64,000 nucleotides of DNA from assembly GCF_014851675.1 (NCBI RefSeq), contig NZ_JACVAE010000001.1, positions 62,001 through 126,000 on the forward strand, read 5' to 3'. The first letter of the stretch is position 1. Each line of letters opens with the position of its first letter. The stretch comes from Rhizobium sp. ARZ01. GTDB lineage: Bacteria; Pseudomonadota; Alphaproteobacteria; Rhizobiales; Rhizobiaceae. The position numbers were made by a program, and so were the translations under genes. Below, piece after piece: positions 28,527 to 36,823 of this stretch. A model generated the notes under the pieces. The model was given only the letters and a program-made list of their open reading frames with translations, searched no databases and was not told the origin of the DNA.

Positions 28527-28676
28527 CTACTGCTCATGCACCATGCGTGATGGCGTCGAAAGCAGTTGTCCCTCTGATGGAGGCGCGCCGGCACTCGAGG
28601 CGCGCTGGAGAACGAGAATGCTCAGGATCGACCCGATCATGAGCACGATAAAAAGCAGCAGTATCCTCGCCGGCAT
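28527..28676 (-). CDS. Small single-span membrane peptide (49 aa)
   Basis: A short open frame: MPARILLLFIVLMIGSILSI begins a single hydrophobic helix (about residues 4-23), followed by a polar tail with SAGAPPSEG. AGAGGAAG lies at an ideal distance before the ATG at 28676. Both features favour a real small gene. It lies between the SDR and the FAD-linked dehydrogenase, all on the minus strand, so it could belong to either transcript. I know no homolog; the evidence is translation signal plus composition. Confidence 0.5.
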   Translation of the reverse strand: MPARILLLFIVLMIGSILSILVLQRASSAGAPPSEGQLLSTPSRMVHEQ

Positions 28677-28776
28677 GAAGCTTCCTCTTTGTCGGCCTGA
28701 CACGACGCTTGCCGCAATCGGTTCCTTGCGGAACCAACCTTGCAGCGCGCCGCGGCGGGCCGGGCAACTGCTTCCC

Positions 28777-30144
28777 TCAGATGACCTTGCCGGGGTTCAG
28801 AATGCCTTTCGGATCGAGCGTGTGCTTGATCCTGCGCATGACGTCCAGTTCCTCGGGGCTTCGGGAGCAGCCGAGATAAGAACGTTTCAAAGTGCCGATT
28901 CCATGTTCGGCCGAGATGGATCCCCTGAATTTTTGCACGAGGTCATAGACGAGCTCGTCCACGGCGTGCAGGTCGCCTTCAGACGCGTTGGCCACGGAAA
29001 CCGCAATATGCACGTTGCTGTCACCGATATGGCCGTAGAAGGAGACATGGGCGCCGGGAAAACGTGCCAGCAGTACCGCCTCGCAGGCTTCGGCGAAGCG
29101 GCCGATCTCGCCGGTCGGCAGGCTGACGTCGAGATTGATCAGCGACGGCAATAACCGATCCATCGCAATAGCCTCGCGCACGGTCCAGAAATTGCGCGCT
29201 TCCTTCTCTGATTGGGCGATGAGCGCATCGACAATGAGGCCTTCTTCCAGGGCGGCCCCCAGAAAACCTTCGAACCGCTCTCGCGCCGCGTCCGAACCGT
29301 CGCCGTCTTCTTCGATGATCACGAGGAAGGGATACTCGGCGTCGAACAGTTTGACGCCCTCGGCCTCGCTGCTGAAGCGGACAAAACTCTGCCACATCGC
29401 CTCATAGGCGGAGAGTGCGCCCAACTCGCGCTGAGCCTTCTGAAGGAAGGCGACGACGGCCTCGTAGCTTTCCAGGGCGACAAGCGCCGTGCTGCGCCCC
29501 GCCGGCAGCGGCTTCAGCTTCAGCACGGCGCGCGTGATGATGCCGAGCGTCCCCTCTGCGCCGATGAAGAACTGGCGCAGGTCGTAGCCGGTGTTGTTCT
29601 TCGTCATCTTGTTCAGCATGGAAAGCACCGTGCCATCGGCAAGGACTGCCTCCAGACCCAGCACATTGTCGCGGGTGACGCCGTGGCGAATGACCCGGAT
29701 ACCGCCGGCATTGGTCGAAAGATTGCCGCCGATCTGGCAGCTGCCGCGCGCGCCGAGGTCGATCGGCAGCAGGAATCCGGCGTCTTCGGCCGCGCGCTGC
29801 GCCGTCTCAAGGATCGTCCCGGCCCTGACCGTCATCGTGCCCGCGGCGCTGTCGATCTCCTCCACCCCGGCCAGACGTTCCAGCGAAATCGCCACTTCGC
29901 CGCCGCGCGGGTTTGCGCCGCCGGCAAGACCGGTCATGCCGCCCTGGGGGATCACGGTCTGGCCATGCGCATTGCAGATGCGCAGTGCGGCGGAAACATC
30001 TTCCACGCTCCGTGGACGGATGACGGCTACAGGCGGGACCCGACCCGTCAGGCTGGCGTCACTGACGTAGCGATCGCCGATCTCGGCACCGGTGAGCACG
30101 GCGTCGGGGCCGAGAGCATTCTTCAAGTCTTCGATGATGGTCAT
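28777..30144 (-). CDS. FAD-linked 2-hydroxyacid dehydrogenase (GlcD / D-lactate dehydrogenase family)
   Basis: A 455-residue flavoenzyme of the vanillyl-alcohol-oxidase/PCMH fold. The FAD-binding half has PQGGMTGLAGGANP (near residue 66), LGARGSCQIGGNLSTNAGG and NNTGYDLRQFFIGAEGTLGIIT; the C-terminal FAD-oxidase half has FYGHIGDSNVHI and SAEHGIGTLKR, whose His residues bind metal and substrate. Relatives oxidise glycolate, D-lactate or D-2-hydroxyglutarate at the membrane. It is divergent from a GntR-controlled transport operon and shares its 236-base promoter region, so it may act on a product of that pathway. The exact 2-hydroxyacid is unknown. Confidence 0.9.
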   Translation of the reverse strand: MTIIEDLKNALGPDAVLTGAEIGDRYVSDASLTGRVPPVAVIRPRSVEDVSAALRICNAHGQTVIPQGGMTGLAGGANPRGGEVAISLERLAGVEEIDSAAGTMTVRAGTILETAQRAAEDAGFLLPIDLGARGSCQIGGNLSTNAGGIRVIRHGVTRDNVLGLEAVLADGTVLSMLNKMTKNNTGYDLRQFFIGAEGTLGIITRAVLKLKPLPAGRSTALVALESYEAVVAFLQKAQRELGALSAYEAMWQSFVRFSSEAEGVKLFDAEYPFLVIIEEDGDGSDAARERFEGFLGAALEEGLIVDALIAQSEKEARNFWTVREAIAMDRLLPSLINLDVSLPTGEIGRFAEACEAVLLARFPGAHVSFYGHIGDSNVHIAVSVANASEGDLHAVDELVYDLVQKFRGSISAEHGIGTLKRSYLGCSRSPEELDVMRRIKHTLDPKGILNPGKVI

Positions 30145-30298
30145 GGCAGGTTCCTGTAGCGCCGTGGGCGGCTTGCGTCTGCTTATCGGCGATGGATGGC
30201 GAATGCAAGAATGTTACGCCGATGCCTAGGAGGCATCATATTGATTTTAAATAACGAAAATCATTTTCAAAATTTTTCTTGGCACTTGTCAGGCGAGC

Positions 30299-30326
30299 TT
30301 GACTCATCATTCGCCTTCACCATAAT
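30299..30326 (+). promoter_or_regulatory. Candidate sigma-70 promoter of the GntR-ABC operon
   Basis: TTGACT (30299-30304) and CATAAT (30321-30326) are separated by 16 bases, a good housekeeping promoter with a start near 30333, about 50 bases before the GntR gene. Confidence 0.55.
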
Positions 30327-30332
30327 GCTCAG

Positions 30333-30343
30333 ATGTCAGACCA
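30333..30343. promoter_or_regulatory. Candidate FadR/GntR-type operator
   Basis: ATGTCAGACCA matches the FadR-subfamily pattern T-N-GT-N3-AC-N-A except for the first base and contains the palindrome GTCAGAC. It lies at the predicted transcription start of the operon, a typical place for autorepression by the regulator encoded just downstream. Confidence 0.42.
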
Positions 30344-30380
30344 ATTTTGAGAAGCTGACGCCAAAACGGGGAATGGCCGC

Positions 30381-31103
30381 ATGACGGCACGGATCGACAC
30401 CAGGGCAGCGATTGTGCCGCTGCCGCCGATGGACCGGGCGCGCCAGGTTACCGAGGCGCTGGCGGCCTATATCGACCGGGCAAACCTCAAGTCTGGCGAC
30501 CGGCTGCCGGCGGAGCGCGAGTTGATGGCGGCCCTTGCCGTCGGTCGCTCGACGATCCGCGAAGTGATCCGCCACTTCCAAGCCCTCGGCGTGATGGAAA
30601 CCCGCAAGGGTAGCGGCACCTACCTCCTCAAGCCCGTCACGACCGCGACGATCCATATGCCGCTCTCCCTTAACGCGGCACACCTGCGTGATGCATTGCT
30701 GCAGACGCTTGAGGTGCGACGCGGCATCGAATGCGAGGCCAATATGGTCGCGGCGCGCAGGCGTACATCCACAGACCTCGTCCTTATCGAGGAAAAGCTG
30801 AATGAGATGGAGCGTGTCCATCTTTCCAAGGGTACGTCGGGGCCCGAAGACCTAGCCTTCCACCTCGCCATCTACGACGCCACCCACAACCCACTGTTCC
30901 GGCAGCTTCTGGAGCAGATGCGCGAGGCCTTCGAGCGGTTCTGGGACGAGCCGTTCGATCGGCCGGACTTCGCCCGCCGCTCCTTTCCCTTCCACCGCAC
31001 GCTCTTCAACGCGATTGCCGCGCAGGACACGGAAGCCGCGCGCCGCGAAACGCTCAAGATTCTCGACGTGGTCGAGGAAGACATCAAGGAAATGTCCAAA
31101 TGA
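30381..31103 (+). CDS. GntR family regulator, FadR subfamily
   Basis: A 240-residue regulator: winged helix at about residues 15-85 (LKSGDRLPAERELMAALAVGRSTIREVIRHFQALG) and an all-helical FCD ligand-binding domain (about 105-230). The FCD part has the metal-binding Asp/His pattern, with AFHLAIYDATHNPLF and FPFHRTLFNAIAAQD. Such regulators usually respond to small organic acids and repress their own operon. It is the first gene of a run reaching to 37981 and overlaps the next gene by 4 bases (ATGA). The operator candidate lies at the transcription start. Confidence 0.92.
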   Translation: MTARIDTRAAIVPLPPMDRARQVTEALAAYIDRANLKSGDRLPAERELMAALAVGRSTIREVIRHFQALGVMETRKGSGTYLLKPVTTATIHMPLSLNAAHLRDALLQTLEVRRGIECEANMVAARRRTSTDLVLIEEKLNEMERVHLSKGTSGPEDLAFHLAIYDATHNPLFRQLLEQMREAFERFWDEPFDRPDFARRSFPFHRTLFNAIAAQDTEAARRETLKILDVVEEDIKEMSK

Positions 31104-32272
31104 ACATCGGGCTCGATCCGCATGACCTTGCCTCGCTTATCGTGGCACATGACGAGAAGAACGCCTTCGATGCGGTCGTTCCGCCGATCGTGCAGACCTC
31201 GCTCTTCACCTTCTCGAGCTATGACGAGATGCTGGCCGCCTATCGCGGCGAAATCGTCCGGCCGATCTACACGCGCGGCCTGAACCCGACCGTGCGCGCC
31301 TTCGAGGAGATGCTGGCCAAGCTCGAGGGCGGCGAGGATGCCATGGGCTTTGCCAGCGGCATGGCCGCCATTTCCTCCACGGTGCTTTCCTTTGTGGAGC
31401 CCGGCGACCGCATCGTCGCGGTGAGGCATGTCTATCCCGATGCCTTCCGCCTGTTCGGCACCGTGCTGAAGCGGATGCGGGTGGAGGTCACCTATGTGGA
31501 CGGGCGCGACGAGGAGGCGGTCGCCCGCGTGCTTCCCGGCGCCAAGCTCTTCTACATGGAGAGCCCGACGAGCTGGGTGATGGAGACGCACGATGTCGGC
31601 GCGCTGGCAGCGCTCGCCAGGCGCCACGGCGTCGTCTCTGTCATCGACAATAGCTGGGCGAGCCCGATATTCCAGCGCCCGCTGTCGCTTGGCGTCGATC
31701 TCGTCCTGCATTCGGCCTCGAAATATCTCGGCGGGCACAGCGATGTCGTTGCCGGCGTCGTCACCGGTTCGAGGACGATGATCGACCGCATTCGCGCTGA
31801 AGCCTACCCCTATCTCGGCGGAAAGCTCTCGCCCTTCGATGCCTGGCTCCTCGTGCGCGGCTTGCGCACCCTGCCGATCCGCATGAAGGCGCACGAGGCG
31901 TCGGCGCTGGAGATCGCCCGCCGCCTGCAGGCGCTCGACATCGTCGAGAGCGTGCACCACCCGGCGCTCGCCAATCGCCTGCCGCCGGGGCTGACCGGTA
32001 CGTCGGGCCTGTTCTCCTTCGTCTTCCGCGAGGGGGTGGATGTTCGCACCTTTGCCGACCGCCTCAACCTGTTCAAACTGGGCGTCAGCTGGGGTGGCCA
32101 CGAGAGCCTGATCGTGCCGGGCCAGGTCGTGCTGCAGCAGAAGGCCCAGCCCAATTCCGCGCATGCCTTCGGCATCCATCCGCGGTCCGTGCGTCTCCAT
32201 ATCGGCCTGGAAGGAACCGAGGCCCTGTGGAGTGATCTGGAGACGGCGATCGCCGCCGCCTCCCAAGCGTGA
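31100..32272 (+). CDS. Cystathionine beta-lyase / gamma-synthase family PLP enzyme
   Basis: A 390-residue fold-type I PLP enzyme of the Cys/Met metabolism family. The PLP phosphate-binding region is GFASGMAAISSTV, the substrate-binding segment is YMESPTSWVME, the Asp contacting the ring is in SVIDNSWASP, and the PLP-Lys is in HSASKYLGGHSD. Members catalyse beta- or gamma-elimination or replacement on sulfur amino acids. A biosynthetic role is unlikely here because the gene is inside a GntR-controlled sugar-type ABC transporter operon; a catabolic C-S or C-N lyase on the imported compound is more likely. The reaction is not determined. Confidence 0.85.
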   Translation: MNIGLDPHDLASLIVAHDEKNAFDAVVPPIVQTSLFTFSSYDEMLAAYRGEIVRPIYTRGLNPTVRAFEEMLAKLEGGEDAMGFASGMAAISSTVLSFVEPGDRIVAVRHVYPDAFRLFGTVLKRMRVEVTYVDGRDEEAVARVLPGAKLFYMESPTSWVMETHDVGALAALARRHGVVSVIDNSWASPIFQRPLSLGVDLVLHSASKYLGGHSDVVAGVVTGSRTMIDRIRAEAYPYLGGKLSPFDAWLLVRGLRTLPIRMKAHEASALEIARRLQALDIVESVHHPALANRLPPGLTGTSGLFSFVFREGVDVRTFADRLNLFKLGVSWGGHESLIVPGQVVLQQKAQPNSAHAFGIHPRSVRLHIGLEGTEALWSDLETAIAAASQA

Positions 32273-32306
32273 AGCAATAAGCCAAAGCTCAAAAAGGGGA
32301 GCGACC

Positions 32307-33566
32307 ATGAAGAGACTACTGACTGCCGCCGTCTTCGCCGCGATGATGTCCGGCACGGCCCTTGCCGATACGACGCTGAAGCTGGTGGAAGTGATAACCA
32401 GCCCCGAGCGCACCGAAACGTTGAAGTCGATCGTCGGCAAGTTCGAAGCCGCCAACCCGGGCACGAAGGTGGAGATCATCTCGCTGCCCTGGGGCGAAGC
32501 CTTCCAGAAATTCGCCACCATGGTTTCCGCCGGCGAGATCCCGGACGTGATGGAAATGCCCGACACCTGGCTGTCGCTCTATGCCAATAACGGCATGCTG
32601 GAGAGCCTCGAGCCCTATCTCGCCAAGTGGGAGCACACCCCGAACCTGACCGACCGCGCGCTGGAGCTCGGCCGCGACATCGACGACAAGGCCTATATGC
32701 TGCCTTACGGTTTCTATCTGCGGGCGATGTTCTACAACAAGAAGCTGCTCGCCGAGGCCGGCGTCTCCGAGCCGCCAAAGACGATGGACGAGTTTGCGGA
32801 AGCCGCCAAGAAGGTTTCCGCGCTGCCCGGCAAGTCCGGCTACTGCCTGCGCGGCGGCCCGGGCGGCCTGAACGGCTGGGTCATGTTCGGCGCCTCCATG
32901 GCCGGCGACAACAAGTTCTTCAACGAGGACGGCACCTCGACGATGAACAGCGAAGGCTGGGTCAAGGGCCTGACCTGGGTCATCGACCTCTATAAGAACG
33001 GCTATGCGCCGAAGGACAGCGTCAACTGGGGCTTCAACGAGATCGTTGCCGGCTTCTACAGCGGTACCTGCGCCTTCCTCGATCAGGACCCGGACGCGCT
33101 GATCGCGATTGCCGAACGGATGAAGGCCGAGGACTACGGCATCATAACCATGCCGAAGGGCCCGGACGGCAAGACCTTCCCGACCATCGGTTACGCAGGC
33201 TGGTCGATGATGGCCAACAGCGCCAACAAGGACCTCTCCTGGAAGCTGATCGAGACGCTCGAAGGACCGGAAGGCAACATCGAGTGGAACAAGCGCACCG
33301 GCGCGCTGCCGGTCCACAAGTCCGCCGAGAAGGACCCCTTCTATGCGAGCGAGCAGTTCAAGGGCTGGTTCGCCGAACTCGAGGACAAGAACGCGATCCC
33401 GACCGTCATGCCGACGCATCTGGAAGAGTTCGCCTTCTTCAAGGATTCGCTGGTGATCCAGACCTCGCAGAAGGCGCTGCTCGGCGAGATCACGCCGGAG
33501 GAACTGGCCAACCACTGGGCTGACTACCTGACGAAGGCGCAGCAGAAGTTCCTCGCCAAGGATTAG
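32307..33566 (+). CDS. ABC transporter substrate-binding protein, sugar (MalE/UgpB) type
   Basis: A 419-residue periplasmic binding protein with a Sec signal peptide (MKRLLTAAVFAAMMSGTALA, cleavage before DTTLK). The mature part has the family-1 pattern ESP-like KFEAANPGTKVEIISLPWGEA, then FATMVSAGEIPDVMEMPDTW, and a C-terminal helix region. The open frame extends upstream into the PLP gene, but ATG 32307 has AAGGGGA before it. It is followed by two permeases and an ATPase, with a palindromic repeat between this gene and the first permease. The ligand is unknown; family members bind sugars, sugar acids and polyols. Confidence 0.92.
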   Translation: MKRLLTAAVFAAMMSGTALADTTLKLVEVITSPERTETLKSIVGKFEAANPGTKVEIISLPWGEAFQKFATMVSAGEIPDVMEMPDTWLSLYANNGMLESLEPYLAKWEHTPNLTDRALELGRDIDDKAYMLPYGFYLRAMFYNKKLLAEAGVSEPPKTMDEFAEAAKKVSALPGKSGYCLRGGPGGLNGWVMFGASMAGDNKFFNEDGTSTMNSEGWVKGLTWVIDLYKNGYAPKDSVNWGFNEIVAGFYSGTCAFLDQDPDALIAIAERMKAEDYGIITMPKGPDGKTFPTIGYAGWSMMANSANKDLSWKLIETLEGPEGNIEWNKRTGALPVHKSAEKDPFYASEQFKGWFAELEDKNAIPTVMPTHLEEFAFFKDSLVIQTSQKALLGEITPEELANHWADYLTKAQQKFLAKD

Positions 33567-33641
33567 GCGGGAGTTGAGGCCGGGGTGGGGCGTCATTTGT
33601 GATGCCTCGCTACGGGCTGTAGCGGACGGATCGCGCCTGTG

Positions 33642-33701
33642 CCCCTCACCCTAAACCTCTCCCCGCCTGCGGGGAGAAGGTGCCGGCAGGCGGATGAGGG
33701 G
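33642..33701. repeat. RIME-like rhizobial intergenic palindrome
   Basis: The element starts and ends with CCCCTCA/TGAGGGG inverted repeats and contains the hairpin CTCCCCGC-CTGC-GGGGAG and the inner palindrome TGCCGGCA. This arrangement resembles RIME elements of Rhizobium and Sinorhizobium intergenic DNA. It lies in the 320-base gap between the binding-protein and permease genes. There it can form a stable RNA hairpin that stabilises the upstream message or limits read-through. The rest of that gap (33567-33641 and 33702-33886) holds nothing I recognise. Confidence 0.7.
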
Positions 33702-33886
33702 CGACAACGTCTGCGGCAAGCGGTTCCTGTCGTCCGCCGCTTCCAGCGCGCCAACGACGCCGCAACAGCTCGAACTCGCGCAAAATCCCCGCCTTGGATC
33801 AGCTCCGATCCAGGGAAGTGCCAACTGTCAGCGCGCCCCGTCATCCACGTCGGCGCGCGGCAACGACACCAACGGAACGACTGCCG

Positions 33887-34810
33887 ATGATGCACCAAAC
33901 GATGAAGCAGAATCGCCCGCCGCTGATGAAGCGGATCGCTGATGCCTCCGAACCCTATCTCTACAGTGCGCCCGCCCTGATCCTGATCGTTGCGGTGATG
34001 CTGGTCCCACTCGTCGTCGGTATCTCCTACGCGTTCCGGGATATCCAGCTCCTCAATCCGTTCTCCGGCGGCTTCGTCGGGCTCGATCATTTCCGCGCAC
34101 TCGGGCAGGACGACGCTTTCTTCGGCGCGCTGCGGAACACGCTGTGGTGGACCGGCGCCTCGGTCTTATTCCAGTTCACCTTCGGACTGATCCTGGCGTT
34201 GCTGCTCGATAAGCCCTTTGCCGGTCGCGGGCTCGTCCAGGCGCTCGTCTTCCTGCCCTGGGCAGTGCCGAGCTTCCTTGCCGGCCTCAACTGGGCCTGG
34301 CTGTTCAATCCGGTGATCGGGCCGCTGCCGCACTGGCTTTATGCGCTCGGCCTGCTCGACGCGCCGAACAACATCCTTTCCGATCCAAATCTTGCGATGT
34401 GGGGGCCGATCGCGGCGAACGTCTGGTGGGGCATTCCCTTCTTTGCGATAACCCTGCTTGCGGCATTGCAAGCGATCCCGCGCGATCTCTACGAGGCAGC
34501 CTCGATCGATGGTGCCGGTCCGTTCCAGCGCTTCATGTCGATCACGCTGCCGTTCCTGGCGCCGACGATCGCCATCACGGTACTGCTGCGCACCGTGTGG
34601 ATTGCGAATTTTGCCGACCTGATCGTCGTCATGACCAATGGCGGACCGGCAGACCGCACCCAGATCGTCGCCAGCTACATCTTCACCCAGGCCTTCAAAC
34701 GGCTCGATTTCGGCTATGCCTCGGCGATCGCGCTCGTCCTGCTCATGCTGCTACTCGTCTATTCCATGCTGATCGTGCTTTTGCGCCAGACCATGCTGAA
34801 CAAGGGCTGA
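33887..34810 (+). CDS. ABC sugar transporter permease (MalF type)
   Basis: A 307-residue permease with about six spans, the first near residues 30-50. The EAA loop YEAASIDGAGPFQRFMSITLPFL couples it to the ATPase. The reading frame is open upstream to 33794, but the product before residue MMHQTMKQ is not permease-like; ATG 33887 or 33890 is the probable start, with only a weak ribosome-binding site. The stop overlaps the next permease start (TGATG). It should pair with that second permease. Confidence 0.92.
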   Translation: MMHQTMKQNRPPLMKRIADASEPYLYSAPALILIVAVMLVPLVVGISYAFRDIQLLNPFSGGFVGLDHFRALGQDDAFFGALRNTLWWTGASVLFQFTFGLILALLLDKPFAGRGLVQALVFLPWAVPSFLAGLNWAWLFNPVIGPLPHWLYALGLLDAPNNILSDPNLAMWGPIAANVWWGIPFFAITLLAALQAIPRDLYEAASIDGAGPFQRFMSITLPFLAPTIAITVLLRTVWIANFADLIVVMTNGGPADRTQIVASYIFTQAFKRLDFGYASAIALVLLMLLLVYSMLIVLLRQTMLNKG

Positions 34811-35649
34811 TGACCATGAGATCCGGAAAGCTCCTCCTCACCGGCGCCCATCGCCTCGCAATTCTCGCCTATGTCGTCTTCGCGCTGTTTCCGCTGTTCT
34901 GGCTGTTGAAGGTGTCGGTGACGCCGAACGACCTGCTCTACAGCGAGGGCGTGCGCATGTGGCCGTCGCGGATGACCTTTGAGCACTTCAATTTCGTCAT
35001 CGCGCATAGCGCCTTTCCGACGTTCTTCAAGAACAGCCTGATCGTCTCGGGCGCAACCGCCATCGTCGTCACCATCCTCGCCTCGCTGTCCGGCTACGCG
35101 CTGTCGCGCTTCTCCTTCCGGGCGAAGTACTGGATCGTCGCGCTGATGCTGATCACGCAGATGTTCCCGCTCGTCATGCTGGTCGCGCCGATCTTCAAGA
35201 TGCTGTCGCCGCTCGGGCTCACCAACAGCCTGACCGGCCTGGTCATCGTCTATTCCGCCTTCAACGTCCCCTTCGCCACCTTCCTGATGCAGTCCTTCTT
35301 CGACGGCATCCCGAAAGACTTGGAGGAGGCTGCGATGATCGACGGCGCGACCCAGTTCGTCGCCTTCCGCCAGATCATCCTGCCGCTGACGCTGCCGGGG
35401 ATCGCCGCCACCCTCGGCTTCGTCTTCACTGCCGCCTGGAGCGAATTGCTGTTCGCGCTCATGCTGATCTCGGGCAATGATGCCGCCACCTTCCCGGTCG
35501 GGCTTCTCACCTTCGTGTCGAAATTCTCGGTCGACTTTGGGCAGATGATGGCGGCGGGCGTGCTCGCGCTCATCCCGGCCTGCCTCTTCTTCCTTCTCAT
35601 CCAGCGCTATCTCGTGCAGGGCCTCACGGCCGGCGCCGTCAAAGGATAA
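34810..35649 (+). CDS. ABC sugar transporter permease (MalG type)
   Basis: A 279-residue permease with six predicted spans, starting with [20 protein letters not shown]. The EAA loop is [30 protein letters not shown] 34810 overlaps the stop of the upstream permease by one base; a second in-frame ATG lies at 34816. It forms the channel with the MalF-type partner, and the ATPase gene follows 5 bases later. Confidence 0.93.
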   Translation: MTMRSGKLLLTGAHRLAILAYVVFALFPLFWLLKVSVTPNDLLYSEGVRMWPSRMTFEHFNFVIAHSAFPTFFKNSLIVSGATAIVVTILASLSGYALSRFSFRAKYWIVALMLITQMFPLVMLVAPIFKMLSPLGLTNSLTGLVIVYSAFNVPFATFLMQSFFDGIPKDLEEAAMIDGATQFVAFRQIILPLTLPGIAATLGFVFTAAWSELLFALMLISGNDAATFPVGLLTFVSKFSVDFGQMMAAGVLALIPACLFFLLIQRYLVQGLTAGAVKG

Positions 35650-35654
35650 TCCCC

Positions 35655-36722
35655 ATGGCATCCATCGATATTGCGAGCGTCCGCAAGAGCTACGGTCACT
35701 TCCCGGTGCTGCACGGGGTGGACCTGACGATCAAGGACGGCGAGTTCATCGTGCTGGTCGGCCCGTCCGGTTGCGGCAAGTCCACGCTGTTGCGCATGAT
35801 CGCGGGGCTGGAGGAGGTGACATCAGGCGAGATCCGAATCTCCGGCAAGCGCGTCAACGATCTCGCGCCGAAGGACCGCGACATCGCCATGGTGTTCCAG
35901 TCCTATGCGCTCTATCCGCATATGAGCGTCGCTGACAACATGAGCTACAGCCTGCGTTTGCGGAAGACGGCAAAAGACAAGATCGCCAGCGCCGTCAGCG
36001 GTGCCGCCGCGAAGCTCGGGCTCGATCCGTTTCTGGAGCGCCGGCCGAAGGCGCTGTCCGGTGGTCAGCGCCAGCGCGTCGCCATGGGCCGCGCCATCGT
36101 CCGCCAGCCGAAGGCCTTTCTGTTCGATGAGCCGCTCTCAAACCTCGATGCCCGCCTGCGCGAGCAGATGCGTGCCGAGATCAAGAAGCTGCATGCGGAC
36201 CTGAAGGCCACCTCGATCTATGTGACCCATGACCAGATCGAGGCGATGACACTCGCCGACCGCATCGTCGCCATGCATGGCGGCGTCGTCCAGCAGGTTG
36301 GAACGCCGCTGGAGCTTTACGACACGCCGGCCAACCTCTTCGTCGCCGGCTTTATCGGTTCGCCGGGGATGAATTTTCTCGAAGGTCGTTACGTCGAAAC
36401 GGGCGAGGGCGCGGGCATCAGGCTCTCGGACGGCACGGTCGTGCCGGTCGCAAAGCGAACCAGCCTGAAGCCGGACGCCGCCGCGACCCTCGGCATTCGC
36501 CCCGAACATGTCGTCATCAGCGCAAACGGCGCGCTTGAGGCGAGCGTCGACCTAGTCGAACCGACCGGCTTCGGCATCATCCTGCATCTGTCGCTGCACG
36601 GCCTGCCGTTCAAGATCTTCACGCTCGACCGCGACGCGCTCGCGGCCGGTCCAAAGATTCGCGTCGACTTTCCCGCCAAGCACCTGCATGTGTTCGACGA
36701 GGCGGGCAACCGGGCGGACTGA
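35655..36722 (+). CDS. ABC sugar transporter ATP-binding protein (MalK/UgpC type)
   Basis: A 355-residue ATPase. Walker [10 protein letters not shown] (about residues 36-44), Q-loop [13 protein letters not shown], signature LSGGQRQR, Walker [12 protein letters not shown] and switch His in [11 protein letters not shown] are all intact. The C-terminal TOBE/OB region (about 240-355) is typical of MalK/UgpC ATPases that serve carbohydrate importers. It completes the transporter with the binding protein and two permeases. Confidence 0.95.
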   Translation: MASIDIASVRKSYGHFPVLHGVDLTIKDGEFIVLVGPSGCGKSTLLRMIAGLEEVTSGEIRISGKRVNDLAPKDRDIAMVFQSYALYPHMSVADNMSYSLRLRKTAKDKIASAVSGAAAKLGLDPFLERRPKALSGGQRQRVAMGRAIVRQPKAFLFDEPLSNLDARLREQMRAEIKKLHADLKATSIYVTHDQIEAMTLADRIVAMHGGVVQQVGTPLELYDTPANLFVAGFIGSPGMNFLEGRYVETGEGAGIRLSDGTVVPVAKRTSLKPDAAATLGIRPEHVVISANGALEASVDLVEPTGFGIILHLSLHGLPFKIFTLDRDALAAGPKIRVDFPAKHLHVFDEAGNRAD

Positions 36723-36823
36723 TTTCGCGTCCCGATCTTAAGGCGGCCCAACATCCAGGCTATCCCTGTCTTGTTCTTTCGTTTTCGGGCATGAAGGGAC
36801 CTGCAATTCGGAGGGAGGAAGGC

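Noticed and set aside
30872..32566. 564-codon minus-strand open frame antisense to gntR and the PLP gene
   Set aside because: It is an out-of-frame shadow in GC-rich DNA: Arg/Gln/His/Asp-rich with no domain, and the plus-strand genes have clear families.
32316..33596. 426-codon minus-strand open frame opposite the binding-protein gene
   Set aside because: Shadow of a real gene with signal peptide and operon context.
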